From Nematostella vectensis (taxonomy: Eukaryota; Cnidaria; Anthozoa; Actiniaria; Edwardsiidae), in NCBI RefSeq assembly GCF_932526225.1, contig NC_064043.1, positions 12,646,085 through 12,710,084 on the forward strand: a stretch of DNA of 64,000 nucleotides. Reading direction: 5' to 3'. Both the position numbers and the translations under genes were made by a program. Shown here one piece after another: positions 22,924 through 36,600 of this stretch. The notes under the pieces were generated by a model that saw only the letters and a list, made by a program, of their open reading frames with translations, had not been told where the DNA came from and did not search any database. The first letter of the stretch is position 1. Every line of letters starts with the position of its first letter.

Positions 22924-24100
22924 TGGCTTCAATTCTGTTCTCTTGCGCTACGCTTAGCCGCACAGAAATAATTTCCAATGTACCACGGACACGAGTTGGA
23001 GGGGAGCTTCCAGTAATCTTTATTAAATACTTACATAGCGTAACGTGTCGTAACGCATACATTAATAATTGTATAATATAGTAATATGTGTATTTATTTT
23101 ACATATCGTAACACATGATGTAATAGTGATATATGATAGTGATATATACAGAAAATACATTAATGGTATAATATAACACATGATGTAATGGTATATAGTT
23201 ATATACAGAAAATATAATTATTTTTGTTCTAATTGCTGATTTCATTTAAATGTTTTATATGATATTAACCCTTTCACTCCTGGGTACTTTTTAGCAACAT
23301 TGTAAGAAAAACAGACTGAAAACAGAAACCTCCTCCCCCCCCCCCCCCCCCTATTTCAAGTCCAACACTACCAGTTAAGCTAAGCTACCGCTGACCCAAG
23401 ACGGTATGCCTTGAACTTTCCAAAAATGCACTGCGGTGCCTTTTCTTTCTAGTGACAGCACTGCTACAGCCTGTTGCTTACAACAGTTTTGCTTGTAATT
23501 TGCTTAAAAATTGCCTTTTCTTTCTAGCGACGGCACTGCTAGAGCCTGTTGCTTACAACAGTTTTGCTTGTAATTTGCTTAAAAATTACAGCTTTTTCAC
23601 ATCTGGAGAGTGCCTTAGGACATCATAAAGTCCAATTGGGCATAATTAATGCTGTGCTTATGGATGTTTGCACGCTGAGGTTGATTCAATGGGGTGATTC
23701 CTTGTTTGGGCTTCACCAAGTGAGAAAGGAATTTTCTGGTGAATGGCCTCATACTCTCCAATGTGGGCCATCTTTGCTACCCAAAGATTCTATTATATTG
23801 CTTAGGTGCTACCCAATGGTTCTATTACATTGCTTAGATGCGCTTTTGAAGATCGTCTATGCCTTGGAGGAATCCATGAGTATCCGGGTCTGGTGATGTT
23901 TAGTTTCCTGGTAAAAATGGCTTGAAATGCCGTGATATGATAAGGAAAAAGCTGCAAACATTTGTTGTTGTTAGGCGGCTATTCAACCTGCTAAAAAAAG
24001 CCACGGTATGAATTTACGACATATTTAGTGGGGGTCCTGTGGTGCTATAACCGTTTGAAACTAGGTCAAACGTACCAGATTGCGGGCGCAGATTTTGATT
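22924..24100. other. Spacer left of RFC3, with a 77-bp tandem duplication
   Basis: Holds a C-run at about 23333-23351. A direct duplication of about 77 bp covers 23438-23590 ('cttttctttctag' to 'gcttaaaaatt', two copies). The 115-codon ORF at 23549-23896 begins inside the duplication and has no recognised domain; I do not call it a gene. Confidence 0.45.
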
Positions 24101-24112
24101 TTACGCGCCAAA
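24101..24112 (-). promoter_or_regulatory. Candidate E2F site upstream of RFC3
   Basis: The minus strand reads TTTGGCGCGTAA, containing the E2F core TTTGGCGC, 69 bp upstream of the RFC3 ATG. Clamp-loader genes are typical E2F/DP targets at G1/S, so position and gene function agree. Binding is inferred from the motif only. Confidence 0.55.
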
Positions 24113-24181
24113 CCTCAAAGTAACATCGAGTAGTGCTTCCTCCTGTGTTATATTCGTTGCCTTCATATAATTCTCTTTATT

Positions 24182-27100
24182 ATGAGTCTCTGGGTCGATA
24201 AATATAGACCGACTTCACTTGGTAAGCTAGATTATCACAAGGATCTTGCCGCACACCTCAAGAAACTGGTAAGGGTTTTTGATCTTACGTACTTTATCTC
24301 AATCTCTTATTGTTGCAAAAAAATCGTGGTTTAGTCCTTGCTTGGTCATTGATTCAGGAAATATTTAAGTTAAAGTATTTGCACTTCATTTGTAAAATTG
24401 CCTTATTGATCACTATAAACTTATGCTTATGTATATTGTTGATTGAAGCAGATTTTTGGCAACCTCTATACAGCCATCCTAGCTACATAACTTACGTATG
24501 CAGCTCAGATACATAAAATCAGACATTTTAATCAAACATTTAGTCCAAGAGTCTGATTGAAACATCCGTAAGAGCTGGCTGAAGTTCAGACTAAGTTTGT
24601 AAAAGCATGGTGTGGAGTTATTGTTTCATTTGAAGTGGTGTAGAGAGGGAGAGCTTTGTATTTACCCCCCCTCCCCCCCCCCTTACACATACATACAGTA
24701 CCTATACCAAGGAAGCCCTTGTCTGGTTTGTTGTGAGAAGGCTTCATTAATCTGTATAATATGACCAGGTACATTCTGGCGACTTCCCCCACTTGCTCGT
24801 CTATGGTCCCTCTGGTGCTGGCAAAAAGACCAGGATCACGTGTATTCTGAGAGAACTGTATGGATCAGGCGTGGAGAAACTTAAGATAGAACATCACTCT
24901 TTCACTGTAAGTTGACGTGACTCGACTTGACATTTCCAATAAGCTCGTTTCACATCAAATAAGGCGGCCTCACGTTATTTGTGTTTTGAAAAGCAAAAAT
25001 TAGTCTGGAATACATGACCATTTAAAGAAATTGTACCTTCTTTCTCCATCTCTTCAAAGTGTGCATGTTCAGTGTTTTTCTGTCATGTCCTGTCAGTCTG
25101 GTTAATACCGTACCAGTAAGGACATCATTGAACATCATAATTTACTATGCTGTGAAGTGTGATACTGCAACATGTGAATTGATGTAAGATTGCGATCAGG
25201 ACTTTATGGGCTGTGAAAATTCTCATAATTACATTCATTCCTTTTTGTCAAAGCATTCTAGATGTTTGTGCCTGCGGAGTTTTCCCATTTATTGATGTGC
25301 TCTTTGTCTAGCTGAAGTCCACCTGTTTACTTTGTATTTATAGTGGAACCATAACAGAACCTTTCAGGGTAATGAAAAGGGATTCCAAATAGGAATTACT
25401 AAAAAATAATATCAAATGAACTAAATGCTAGATCATTTATCCATTCATCTAGACACCATCAAATAAGAAAGTTGAGATATCAACCATAGGAAGTATCTTC
25501 CATCTTGAAGTCAATGCAAGGTATCGTAACCAGATCTATTATCAATTATTAAATCTATAACTCCAGCCAAAAATTAACACCCCAATGTTTTACTAACCTA
25601 AAGTACTGTTCGTGATGCGGTACCAGTATAATCTTTCTGTCTGTAGTGATGTAGGTATCTATGACAGAGTAGTGGTCCAGGAACTTTTAAAGAATACTGC
25701 TCAGGCACACTCACTGGAGTTGTCCGCTCACAGGGACTTCAAAGGTAAACATCCAGCCTTCTCTTGTTGTGTGCTAGTTTGATTAATGCAGATCACTTAC
25801 ATTGTCAGGGCCTAACAATTGCACATTTTATTTGTAGCCGTAGTGCTTAAGTGCTTTTTGCAACAAATTCACATATTGATTAATGTAAAATTGGATCCAA
25901 AATCTTACAATTAAACTGCTTTTTAATTAAATTGGAATTCCTTTTGCAGTTGTTGTGCTGACAGAGGTCGACAGACTCACAAAAGACGCCCAACATGCTT
26001 TGCGTAGAACTATGGAGAAATACACATCCACTTGCCGTCTGATCCTGTGCTGTAACTCAACCAGTAAAGTAATCCCTGCTATCCGGAGCCGTTGCCTTGG
26101 TGTACGGATACCTGCACCCTCAGTTGAAGAGGTAAAGACTTTTCAGGTCCCATTAAGCCAGGAATGATTTCCCCCCACTCAATATTCCAAAGGCTCTCCT
26201 CTTTTAACTATCTTCTTCAGAATCACTCTTTAAATACTACAAAATATGTTTTTCTTTTCCTTTTATCTCCCCAAAACAAATACTGTACAAAGTTTTAAAA
26301 CATTTTCCAAGAATGCCCATAAAAACAGATAAAGCAGAATTGGTGTTCAAACCAAACAACAATATTTGAATCTGCTGTACAAGTAAACAAGGTTTGAATC
26401 AACACAAGGTTGAAAAGGTACGTTAAACTCCTCTGTGAAACAGAGTGGTTGCTCTGAGGTTTCAAGCATTAGCCCTTCGTCGGCACAAAAAAAAGGGCAA
26501 GAAGACAAGTAGACTCCATCATTTATCCTACATCATCAGATGCACACACAATGCCTCCAACAAGTGTCATTTCATTGAAAAATCAGCAAGTTTTTTTAGC
26601 TTTCTGTGGGAGTTTCTCAACCCCTCTTCCAAGTATAATGTAATCTCTCATACAGTAAAACAATGGGCACCAATGTTTCAGGTTATGATTATTTGTTTTG
26701 ATTTATTGATTTATATTACAACTATCATACTTTGCCATAGATATGTCAGATTCTGCAATTTGTCTGTAAGAAGGAGGGGCTCACAATCCCATCAGAGTTG
26801 TCAAGGAGAATCGCAGAAAAGTCTGGCAGAAATCTAAGGAAAGCCTTGCTGATGTGCGAGGCCTGCAAAGTTCAACAGTAAGTGTCAATATGCTTTTAAT
26901 AGCTTGATGAATATAAAATTCTACAAGCAAGCTATAGCAGGCTTAGAAATAGTGTTTTTTTTTTGGGGGGGGAGGTCTGCAAACTTTTTCCTGTACTATT
27001 GTATGTTGTCCCTGCTTGGATTTCTCTGTTAGATGGAATATTACAACTGTATTCTCTTTCTTGATGAAATTATGAAATAAAAATCCAAGTGTAATTATTG

Positions 27101-29294
27101 TAATTTGGTGTCTTGATAAAACTGCAAAACACATTGTGTGGTTCCTTTTGTTTTATCTCTGTGTTAGGCCATTACACTCTCTAACATTCTTTCTTCTTTC
27201 TTCATTCTTTCTAATAGTTTTTTTTGGAAAACCACACTTTAACCCAGCGAAATATTAGACATTGATTTCTATCCATCAAAGTTCTACTAAAGAAGATTCA
27301 CTTTTTTTTACCTTAACAATTCTCCATTGTTGACTGCACTTTCTGCAGATATCCATTTACACCTGACCAACCTGTCCAGGAAGCGGACTGGGAAATGTAC
27401 CTCCGTGAGACAGCACAACAGATAGTCCAGACCCAGACACCTAGAAGGTACAGAACTGGGGCTTGGCGTAGGGAGGGGTGAGACAAGGATGAAGTATGAA
27501 CATTTTCAATAACTCCATTTAGAATTCCACGCCTTGTTGGACTTTATTACCTAATGATTAGTAGGCTCTTTTTTGTTATTCAGTTTTTTTTAAGCTGTGG
27601 CTAATGAAGTAGACTCCGGCTACGAAGCGATTTAAGACCGGCCTCAAGGATTTCTTCCAATATTTATTATATTAAAACATTCTGGAATAGATCAATAATT
27701 ACAGCATTTAGGCTAGATCTCGGGCATATTCCTACACATTCCGATCATGGTTGTGAAGCGATAGAGATTTACGGAATTAAACTTACAAGCAATGGAACAT
27801 ACACTTGAATCAATAATTACTACTACACAAAACATACAAATCATGCGCTATAAAGCTAATATAACCTGAAGGGTGGATCCCTGCGCGGTCTTGACTTTAA
27901 CTTAGCTCTGCTCTAAACTTGCGATCTCCTCGTGTGCTCTATTGACTCTAACTGGTCTCAATTAACAGATGCCTTTTAAGCAGCAATTATCAGCTTGTGT
28001 CAATCAAACTTAATTACTTACATATTGAATCAGTCACTTAGAAAACAAACAGTGTTCCATGCGCTATCTACAACAGCTAAGAGGTACTGTTGTTGGGTAT
28101 AAGCTGACCTGCTTTCAACCACAGCTCTCTCCAGATTTGGAACAATCTTTTCTGAAAAAAAAAAAAGAAAAGAAAACAACAACAGCATCAACAATTGAAA
28201 GCTGACTAGAATGCTATTTCTAAGAAATTATATAATACCAAAGCCTTAGATGTCAAATAATCTGTTTGAACTTTTTTTATGCCTATATAGTATTTTTATT
28301 TTGTCTTTTTATTTTTATCCCTCATGTAGGCTTTATGAAATCAGAGGGAGATTGTACGAATTACTGACACATTGCATTCCTGCTGATATCATTATCAAGG
28401 TAAGAATGAATACATATCTTTGGTCCTCATATTATTTTTTACACTCATGGTTTGCCAATTTAAGACCGAAGGACTCGAAGAATGCATTTTCCTGCACTTA
28501 ACTCTTAGATGATAGAGAAACAAGCTGTTCTGAATGTGCTTATGGCTGGGGAAACATTGACTTTAGAAGGGGGAAGGGGTGGGGAAATGCAAGATTTTGC
28601 AACATTCTTAGTATCTATTATATTGAATGGGGCTTATCCATCTCCCATCCCAACATTCTTGAGAGTTTAACAAGGGTGACAAGGATTAGTATGGTGATGG
28701 GAAGAAACAACGAAAATTCAAAACCAGCACATGGAAATGTGCTTTATCTAATATATTTCAGCCGTTTTGAATCAAAACTCAATATGAAAATTCTAGCAGC
28801 TGGTTTTACGCTAAAAACCTATCTACTAAAGTAGAAATCTGCTTAACTTTTTTTCTTTGAGAATTAAGAACTCTAGTATAGATTGAAATCTTAGCATGAA
28901 TGCTCTTGTTTTGGTCATGTCTAGCAAGTCCTAGCTGTTGTTGGTGCTAAACCTTCCCACTGCCCCACCCCCTTTTGGGAGTGTTTGGTTGTCAAGGCTA
29001 TGAAGGTGCTTCTACTGTAGGAAATTACTTGCAATTGTTCCAGAGACCCTTGAATATAATGGGGGTGTTGGCTGTACTTAGCAAGTTTTTTTTTTATTGT
29101 TCTAGGGTCTCTTGAAGGAGCTTTTGACTAATTGTGATGGCACCCTGAAAGCGGAAGTCACAAACCTGGCTGCGTTCTACGAGCATAGAATTCTACTTGG
29201 CAGCAAAGCGATCTATCATCTTGAGGCCTTTGTTGCTAAATTCATGAGTATTTACAAAAGGTTCCTTGAGGAAGGAATGGCAGATATGTTTTAA
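24182..29294 (+). CDS. RFC3: Replication factor C subunit 3 (clamp loader)
   Basis: Nine exons: 24182-24268, 24769-24906, 25453-25520, 25647-25744, 25950-26131, 26741-26877, 27349-27447, 28330-28399, 29106-29294; 1,068 nt, 355 aa (animal RFC3 is about 356). It starts '[10 protein letters not shown]', the RFC3 signature. Walker A is 'GPSGAGKKT' (residues 42-50). The Walker B region reads 'LTEVDRL' (134-140), a degenerate form usual for this subunit. '[14 protein letters not shown]' (166-179) carries the SRC arginine-finger motif that acts on the neighbouring subunit. The C-terminal collar contains '[13 protein letters not shown]' and '[17 protein letters not shown]'. The protein is part of the nuclear RFC pentamer that loads PCNA onto primed DNA. 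All splice phases agree. Introns hold MITE fragments but no exon is disturbed. Identification is secure. Confidence 0.97.
24909..25010 (-). mobile_element. Internally deleted MITE fragment in RFC3 intron 2
   Basis: About 100 bp ('ttgacgtgact' to 'gtctgga') match, in reverse orientation, two separate parts of the element at 29338-29712 ('cgtttcacatcaaataaggcgg' part and 'cctcacgttatttgtgttttgaaaa' part). It is a shortened relative of that element, starting directly after the exon 2 donor. Confidence 0.6.
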
Positions 29295-29337
29295 GGTGAT
29301 ATTAGTTACTTTATGTAGCGTAACTATGGCAAGATAT

Positions 29338-29712
29338 GGTCAACATGACATGACGGAAAAACGCGCAATTTCAGATATAGAGAGAAGACACAATTTCTTA
29401 CAATGGCTATAGGTTCCTTGTATTACGGACTGATTTTCAAAACATAAATAACGTGAGGCCGAAGTGCACGTAACCAAAATTTGGCTTTTTAAGATAATTT
29501 TTCCTTGATCATCATTGCCCTGTGTATCAGTTCAAGGACGAAAAGCTCAAATTTCAATGACACTTTACAAAAAGTCGCATCAATTTAAAAAAAAGTCGCA
29601 CTTGATATTTTGTTTGTTACTAAGTACTCAGAGAAATTCTCCGCCTTATTCGATGTGAAATGGGCTTATTTGAAGCGTCACGTCATGTTCTTCCGTCATG
29701 TCGGTCAACATA
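29338..29712. mobile_element. Foldback MITE 3' of RFC3
   Basis: Ends carry inverted 'gacatgacgga' blocks (left about 29347, right about 29695), about 375 bp overall. The interior includes 'aaataacgtgaggccg' and 'ccgccttattcgatgtgaaa', shared with 24909-25010. It lies less than 50 bp past the RFC3 stop, so it may be within the 3' UTR. Confidence 0.55.
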
Positions 29713-29735
29713 GTTATTGTTAGCATGAAGCTTTA

Positions 29736-30027
29736 CTGTCGAATCCGTTGTATCGCGACGCCACATTTTTAAAACACTGAAGATTTGTTTTTTGTCTTTT
29801 GAGATTTTCTGTTCCGCCAGTCAAATTGTTCTAAGCCAATCAGAGTCTTGCCATCTCTTCCCTAGTGAAGTTGCCTGGCTTTCTTTCACGACACTGTCTG
29901 TTTTTCGTCTAGATGATTGCCAGGAAAGTGCACAATGCGAGACTCTGGTTGGCTCAGAATGGTTTTACTGAGGGAACAGAAAACCAAAACAAATGGTTTT
30001 GAAAACACGAGTTGCGATACAACGGAT
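29736..30027. mobile_element. CTGTCGAATCC-family MITE, copy 2 (right end damaged)
   Basis: Same family as 14042-14339, with 'CTGTCGAATCCGTTGTATCG' at the left and 'gttgcgatacaacggat' at the right, where the terminal repeat breaks off before the expected 'tcgacag'. It is adjacent to the preceding foldback element. Confidence 0.8.
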
Positions 30028-33000
30028 GTAAAAGATGTTTAAACCTACAGTATTTAAAAATATGGATTTTGGAAAATGGTTGATTCTGTATAACTTTACT
30101 CATAGGGAAATGAATATGGAAATGGGCTAAGAATCCAAGTATATCAGCCACTTGGCATAGTTTTTGTTTTCAATCGATCACCCTGACCTCAGTCATTTTT
30201 TGCGGTTATCTCCTGTGATTGGTTACATTAACATTTTTTTACATTCGTCTGATGGTCTTTAATATTTCGCGATGCAATCTACCACGTGCGACCACTCAGC
30301 GTTTCTCACCTCCACAAAGGTGTTATCATGCTTTGAACGTGTTGTTTTGAAATTAAAAGTGACGCTATCGATATTTAAGGTGTAAGAAATAGCTTAAACG
30401 GAGCAAGATAACATTAAAGTATTTTCCTGATCTGTAATAGATGAGCTTGGCCTAGTGTTTAGTGACTTGAACAAAATGCAAAAACGATTTCAATAAAATC
30501 TCTCTTTTCAATTACTGTATCTATTTTTGTATTCGCTTCTACAATGGGGAAAACGATTTAGAAAGAACTTGCAGTGATATGATTTTTTTTTCGTATACCA
30601 AACAAAATCAGGTAAAAGATAAGAAAGCCGACGTCATATACAGACCTCTACAGCACCTCTTCAAAGAGGATTTTGGACGCGCTAAATACCTCTAAACCGA
30701 AATGATGAAGTTTTATTTATCTCCAGTAGCCATAGTCGTGCTAGACTTCACGCCAAACATTACGATCACGAAATTCCCACGCCTTCCAGTATTTGCTGCA
30801 CTGTAATGATCATATTTAACCGTGTTCTGCGGGAAAATGACAGCTCATCAGTCCAGTTAAATCCTCTGCCTGCACGTCCCGTTTCCTCCCTCATGTCTCG
30901 TTTGCCATCTTGAATGATTATATTATCTTAACTTATTCACCAGATTGTTTAAAACGGCTTTAAAATTCTTCTACAGTTTGCTGTTCACCAGAATACTCTC
31001 TGACAGTTAGGGAATCATTTTTAAGCCGTTCTTTCTGTACACGCCTTTTTCCTTTCTCACCTCGTTTAGCCCTCGGGGATAGCCTAAATTGTTTGCCAGA
31101 TAGCGCAAAGAGTCCTGCAGTGCAGTGATAATTGTTGATTGTTCGCCAGCACACGACGTATGTATAGGAACCACCCGGTTCATTTGTTTACTACTCCTAT
31201 TTCTTGTCTCGTCTCCACCTGATGTCCCAATCTCTTTAGTGTGTCCCTCTCTTGTGTGTGCCCATCTTGTGTGGGTCGACCTCTTGCGTGTGTCCCTCTC
31301 TTTGGATCACTGTTCCTCTGTCGTGTTTGTGTCGCTTGTCTGTGTCCCTCCCTTGTGTGTATCTCTTGTGTGCGTCCCTCTCTTGTGTGCGGGCATTTAA
31401 ACCTCACCCAAACAACGGCCAACGCGCCCTAGAAGAAATTAAAAAACAAACAAGAACACCAACAACAATTATTTTTGTTCGCCCACATTTCTCCTTTGTG
31501 GTCTAGTTTACTTATTGAAATCATTTCCAGATAGTGTAAAAATGAATTAATCTTTTCATTACGTTGGCAAAAACGTACCCTTTTTAATGCCTGTTTTTAC
31601 CTTTATCTCGATTGCCTATTCCCTCACCTATCGTATATACATCATGTCTAATTTATTTAGGGCTGTAATCGTCTAGTGTTTGTTAACAGACGAAAAGTAT
31701 TCTCTTGTTTTGAAATTGAGTCAAATATGACCTTCTCCTCGCGACACCCGGCCTCGGAAGAAAAAGTACTTCTTGACTTATAGAAACGAAACTTGATCTG
31801 CTGGTCCGAATAGGCACGGGATTTGGGCTCTGTTTAAAAATCATTTGAGATATTCTCGCGTTTAGACAAATGTGTTTTTTTTTGGACATTTATTGTTTAT
31901 TTACTTTTAAAGCTTTGTTATTATAACATCGTAGTAAGTAGTAAGTATAAATTAAACAATAAAAACGTACTCACAAAATGTAGTAATCTTATAGACATAG
32001 AGATAAAAACAGGAGCCGTCACATCACTGTTTTCATCATAAAATCTGCCTAGCAACTTGTACTATACGTCGTTTTTATTAGTTCTGTGGGGTCTTGATAC
32101 ATTTGAAAGCTCGGTCTGCTTCAAAGGGGTCCTTAATAAGTATGTTATCACATAACTCCCACTTCCTTATCTATAAGCCATAATCCCCGTGAGATGCCCT
32201 AGGACGCCCTGAATGGCCCCTTAATGGAATTGTGTTGTTGTCACGTTCCGTAGCAATGGACGTGAAGAAGGTGTTGTGATAACAAGCCACCCTTCTTTAA
32301 AGGTTTTTTTATCCACCATTTTATAAGCTGTATATCATACATTCAAAAAAGACCTCAGTTATCTATATAAATACTTCCTAAAAGGGATGTCACTTTCTAA
32401 AAAGGTCTGGCTTTTTATTTCTATGTATTACCCTGTTTTTATTTCCGTTCAGGAATCTGCGTCTCTACACTACATGCTATTTAGCACAAACAAAATAACT
32501 CGCGTGAGCAAGATTATAACCGCACAATTTGATAGAGGATAGCATTTCCCCAGGTTAGCAGGATAGCACCTTAAGTGTGTGTTCTCGTAGGCAAACGGTG
32601 TCAATATCTGTGTTGGATTATATTTTGTGTTATACGACATGATCCTTCCTTTTGTACTCAACACTCTTGAACTCAAGTAGCCCGTCGACGGAAGCAAAAC
32701 AGCGCTCGTACGCTCACCCACCTACAGTGATTAACGCGCTTTGCAAATTTAGCCGGCGACAAACGGGATTCGGTCGCTGCGATCGCAACAGCCCACGCAT
32801 CAGGCATGAGGAAATTGCAAATGTTATTGATACCTCTTTAAATAGAATGAGACAGGAAAGCAATTGTGAACAGTGTGGGGGTTTCACATCGAGATGACTA
32901 CGGATTGCTGCGGAATTCCGTTCATTAGTGGTGTAAATGCGAGGGGTTTCGAAAGAAGAAATTCGTCAGTACTTTTGCTACTTTCGACAACCACCGCTGT

Positions 33001-33643
33001 CTGCTCGTTAATATTCTCTTCGTCATTGAAATAAGGGTTATCGGGCGGCCTGATCAAAACCTAAATAGTAGCTTGGGTCAATATTATCAGAAAGCTGTCT
33101 TCTCAAGTGTTAAATCCACTGTTTGTTACGTGGGTAGTCGTTCCGCCGCCCTCCGGGTTGGCTGCGATAACATTTGATTCAGATCAATTTCTCGTCGGAA
33201 GAGATTTTTTTAACGTGACTTTCTTTGCGTGAAATTTCCGCGGCAATTTCCTCGCGACTTACTGGGAGCTGCAACGGAGTCTTGCGGAATGGGCAGCGAT
33301 CACGAGGTCACACCTCGCCCACCACTGGTATTAATGCAGTTGTAGCACGCACCTGTTAAATACCTTAAGTGGGTATCAGGCCACTAAACGGTTTAACAAA
33401 CCATTCTCGCCTTCGATGGGGCTACCGTGGTCCTTACCTCAAATCGCTTGCCTATACCGCATGCGTGGTATTCGCTGGTGCAGCATGGTGGTATCCGCAT
33501 GATGAGCAAAGCTGTGTCCTCTCTCCGCGCTCGCCTCGTCCACACGGGACTGCCTCGACGGTAGTGACGTCACATGGTGTTGATTACCTTGCCAAGAGCC
33601 AATCACTCGTCGAAGGTGCGAATTATAGCGAAGTGGTCATCGA
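30028..33643. other. RFC3-Wnt16 spacer, no recognisable gene
   Basis: A degenerate GT-rich satellite-like block lies at 31234-31395, with repeated 'tgtgtccctctcttgtgtg' words; its three plus-strand ORFs follow from this low complexity. The rest is AT-rich with short ORFs lacking any known domain. Enhancers of the Wnt gene may lie here, but I cannot point to a site. Confidence 0.4.
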
Positions 33644-33650
33644 TATAAAG
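33644..33650 (+). promoter_or_regulatory. Candidate TATA box of the Wnt16-like gene
   Basis: 'TATAAAG' lies 50 bp before the start codon of the Wnt exon 1. This would leave a very short 5' UTR if it is the only core promoter. Confidence 0.35.
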
Positions 33651-33699
33651 TCTCGCACGCTGCAAGGGTTAGCTCATTATCACATGTAACACAACCAAT

Positions 33700-36600
33700 A
33701 TGTTGTACCGGACCGTCAGACTTAGATGGCCGTTCTCCTTGGTGTGGTGGACTGTGCTGATCGTCGACGCGAACGCCTCGTGGTGGTAAGTTCTTGGGGA
33801 GTGGATTTCTGTCCGCTCTGGCGGGCGCGACCTTTATTACTGTATCTTTTTCATAGGTGGATGGGAATATCTGCATCTGGGAGCATCAGTGGGAATTCCG
33901 TTTCGCCGAGTTGTAGCCGAGTGCCAGGGCTCTCGCTGCAGCAGCTCAGAATGTGTCTTCAAAAACCCGATGTTATTCCTAGCGTCAGCCAAGGCGCAAA
34001 CATCGGTATTCACGAATGCAAGAAACAGTTCAAGTACGAGCGATGGAATTGCTCCACGTCTAACGACCCTACAGTGTTTGGCACACTATTAAAAATTGGT
34101 GAGTGAGTAGCGGAGGCTGGACCCGTTGTAAATAAGATCTCGCTCTCATCTCAACAGTCTTTTACTGATCATCCCTAATAATGCTATTAGTAGCTTGGTT
34201 GTCGTATCGACAGGGCCCGTTCCACCCTTGCCCTTTACTTGATCTCGCGGTTAACATTTCCCATACTGTTGATGGTCCATCCGCAGCGCACAAAGAGTCA
34301 GCCTTTGTATACGCCATAACGTCCGCCGGAGTTGTGCACGCCGTCGGCAAATCTTGCAGTAAAGGCAACCTTACCGAGTGCAGTTGTGAGTCGAAAAGAG
34401 GCGCAAGGAATCAGCCCAAAGGCTGGGAGTGGGGTGGGTGCAGTGATAATGTCAACTACGGGGTTTGGCTCTCGAAAACATTCGTTGACGCGCCGGAGAA
34501 GGCGGACAGACGAGCGCGCTCCCAGAGGAAGGCTAGAGCAATGATGAATCTACACAACAATGAGGCTGGCCGGGAAGTAAGTGTTTTGATTCTTAAATAT
34601 GCTATCATAAGTACCCTATTGAGTTTATCCTTGCGCTATTTGACATTCTTGCAGTAATTGTACGTACATCTGAGAATTCTATTCGTAGCATTGTTTGTCT
34701 GTTCTCGTTGTGTTGACCACGGTATATAGAAACCCCATGCAGACGTGTCGGATTTAGCGAATGCAGCCTCGATCCTCTTCACTGCATGCCCATATTTACC
34801 TAATCTTGAATGGCATGCGTGAGGGAATTATTTTCTCGAAAAGATGACCTTTTCTGCATTACACTCCTACAAAAGTTAATGTTGTACATCGCGTATACGA
34901 TCCGACTGGGCCGCGAAATGCACAAAGGATTCAGGTAAACGGCGCCTTACAAGCTCGTCGTTCAATATCGGACAGGATTTGAACATCTTATTTATAAGAA
35001 GTTAAGCTTCAAACGGTGTATTTCTTCATCAGGGAGCCTGATACTTGGCAAAAGAGATTATTGCAATGTAAGTGACCTCGGAAAGATTACCAAAAAAACG
35101 CGATTACAACATGTTATGTTGATGCGAGATGATCCTGCTTGTTCCCGAGAGACGAGTCGGCTCTTTAGATTCAACAAGACTTCTGTTGCGGGTAGTTTGT
35201 GTTGGTTTATAAGATAGCGTGATCGCTCCGCCATGTGTGTGATTAGGACGTCGCATGCTTGTCTCACACTGCACAGCTGATTATGGCGTCTGATAAATTG
35301 TTATGATCAATATGTCACTGGAGTTTGCAATTGAGCTATTTCAATCATACCGGAAACCCACATTATTTTACCCCAGATGACACCTTGCTACAATAGCATC
35401 GTTTAATCTCGGAAATTGGGCTGAGCGCGAAGGATAAGAGTAACGGTGCATTCCAGATCTTGTCATAGCGCGCGCGCGCGGCTCAAGACCCGAAGCCGAA
35501 AGGACCCTCGAGAGGACATCATTAGCCAATCATCTCGAGAACGTTCTCTATTTGATTTGCTGTATAAACAAACTGAAATGGTTTATTTGTGAAGCTTTCT
35601 GACACTCACTCCCAACGGAGTGTGAATTGGTTCTCGTGTCAACATTGTCCGAGGTCTGCGCTCACTCACTAGGCTGATTACGACGTTAATTAATCGATGT
35701 GATTATTGAGTGATCCAATAAGAACCTTAATTGCGTTAGATACTTTGTAGATATACCCCTTTAGCAGAGATCTTACCCATTAATCACGATAAGAGCATTA
35801 TAACGTTCCTCAAAATACCCAGGTATAAACGTAGCCACCTTTGTATCACCAATTGTAATATTGCTTGTTTAACCCATCTGATAATAGTATCGTGTTTCTA
35901 TTGGTTGTGTTGCCTTTAAAATATACCCAGAAGCTTTCTAGTCTTATTGTCTTGCATTTCAAGCTGATATTGGATCCCTTGCGTGATTTGTGTGAGCGAA
36001 GGATCTTGTTCTTCCAGAGAGAATTCATCTAATTAGCTGACACATTTAGTCACCTCGAACTAAGCGATCCACCAAATGTCGTTTGCCAATTTTCTCATAT
36101 TACCCTTGCGATGCAAGCATAATACGTAAAGACGAGGATATATTCTGACTTAATGTTTGGCGACAAGTTTAAATTACAAGGTGTTTATGTTTGGCGATTC
36201 TCTTTAAACGGCCAAGTGTCTTGAGTATGGTTCGGGCACTTAGCGAGTAGAAGTATTACTTTCTTCTTATTGCTAGACCAGTTGGTAAGATAGACTCAGC
36301 AGGAAAAACTCTCCCTTGTCAATAACAACAATGCTGGACTTTGTAACTACACGCATGCTAAGTCAAGCTTCTGATGGTATAGCTGGTAAACTCTTTGTGG
36401 CGAAACCTTTTTTTAGCAAATTCCCAAGGATTATTTTATCCTATTATAATCTCTGTCTACTGATATTCATTTAGTCCCATTACCCCCTGTTGTATGTAGG
36501 GTCTCTGATGAGGTCTGGGTCATAATTTCCCAACACAGATGTACATCTTTTGAATGTTCAACTTCCTTACCATTTGACTTTTCTTCCTTTTTTCTGTTCC

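Noticed and set aside
23549-23896. 115-codon ORF left of RFC3
   Set aside because: Begins inside a tandem duplication, no known domain, no splice support.
31125-31506. Cys/Val/Leu-rich ORFs in three plus frames
   Set aside because: They sit on a GT-rich low-complexity repeat.
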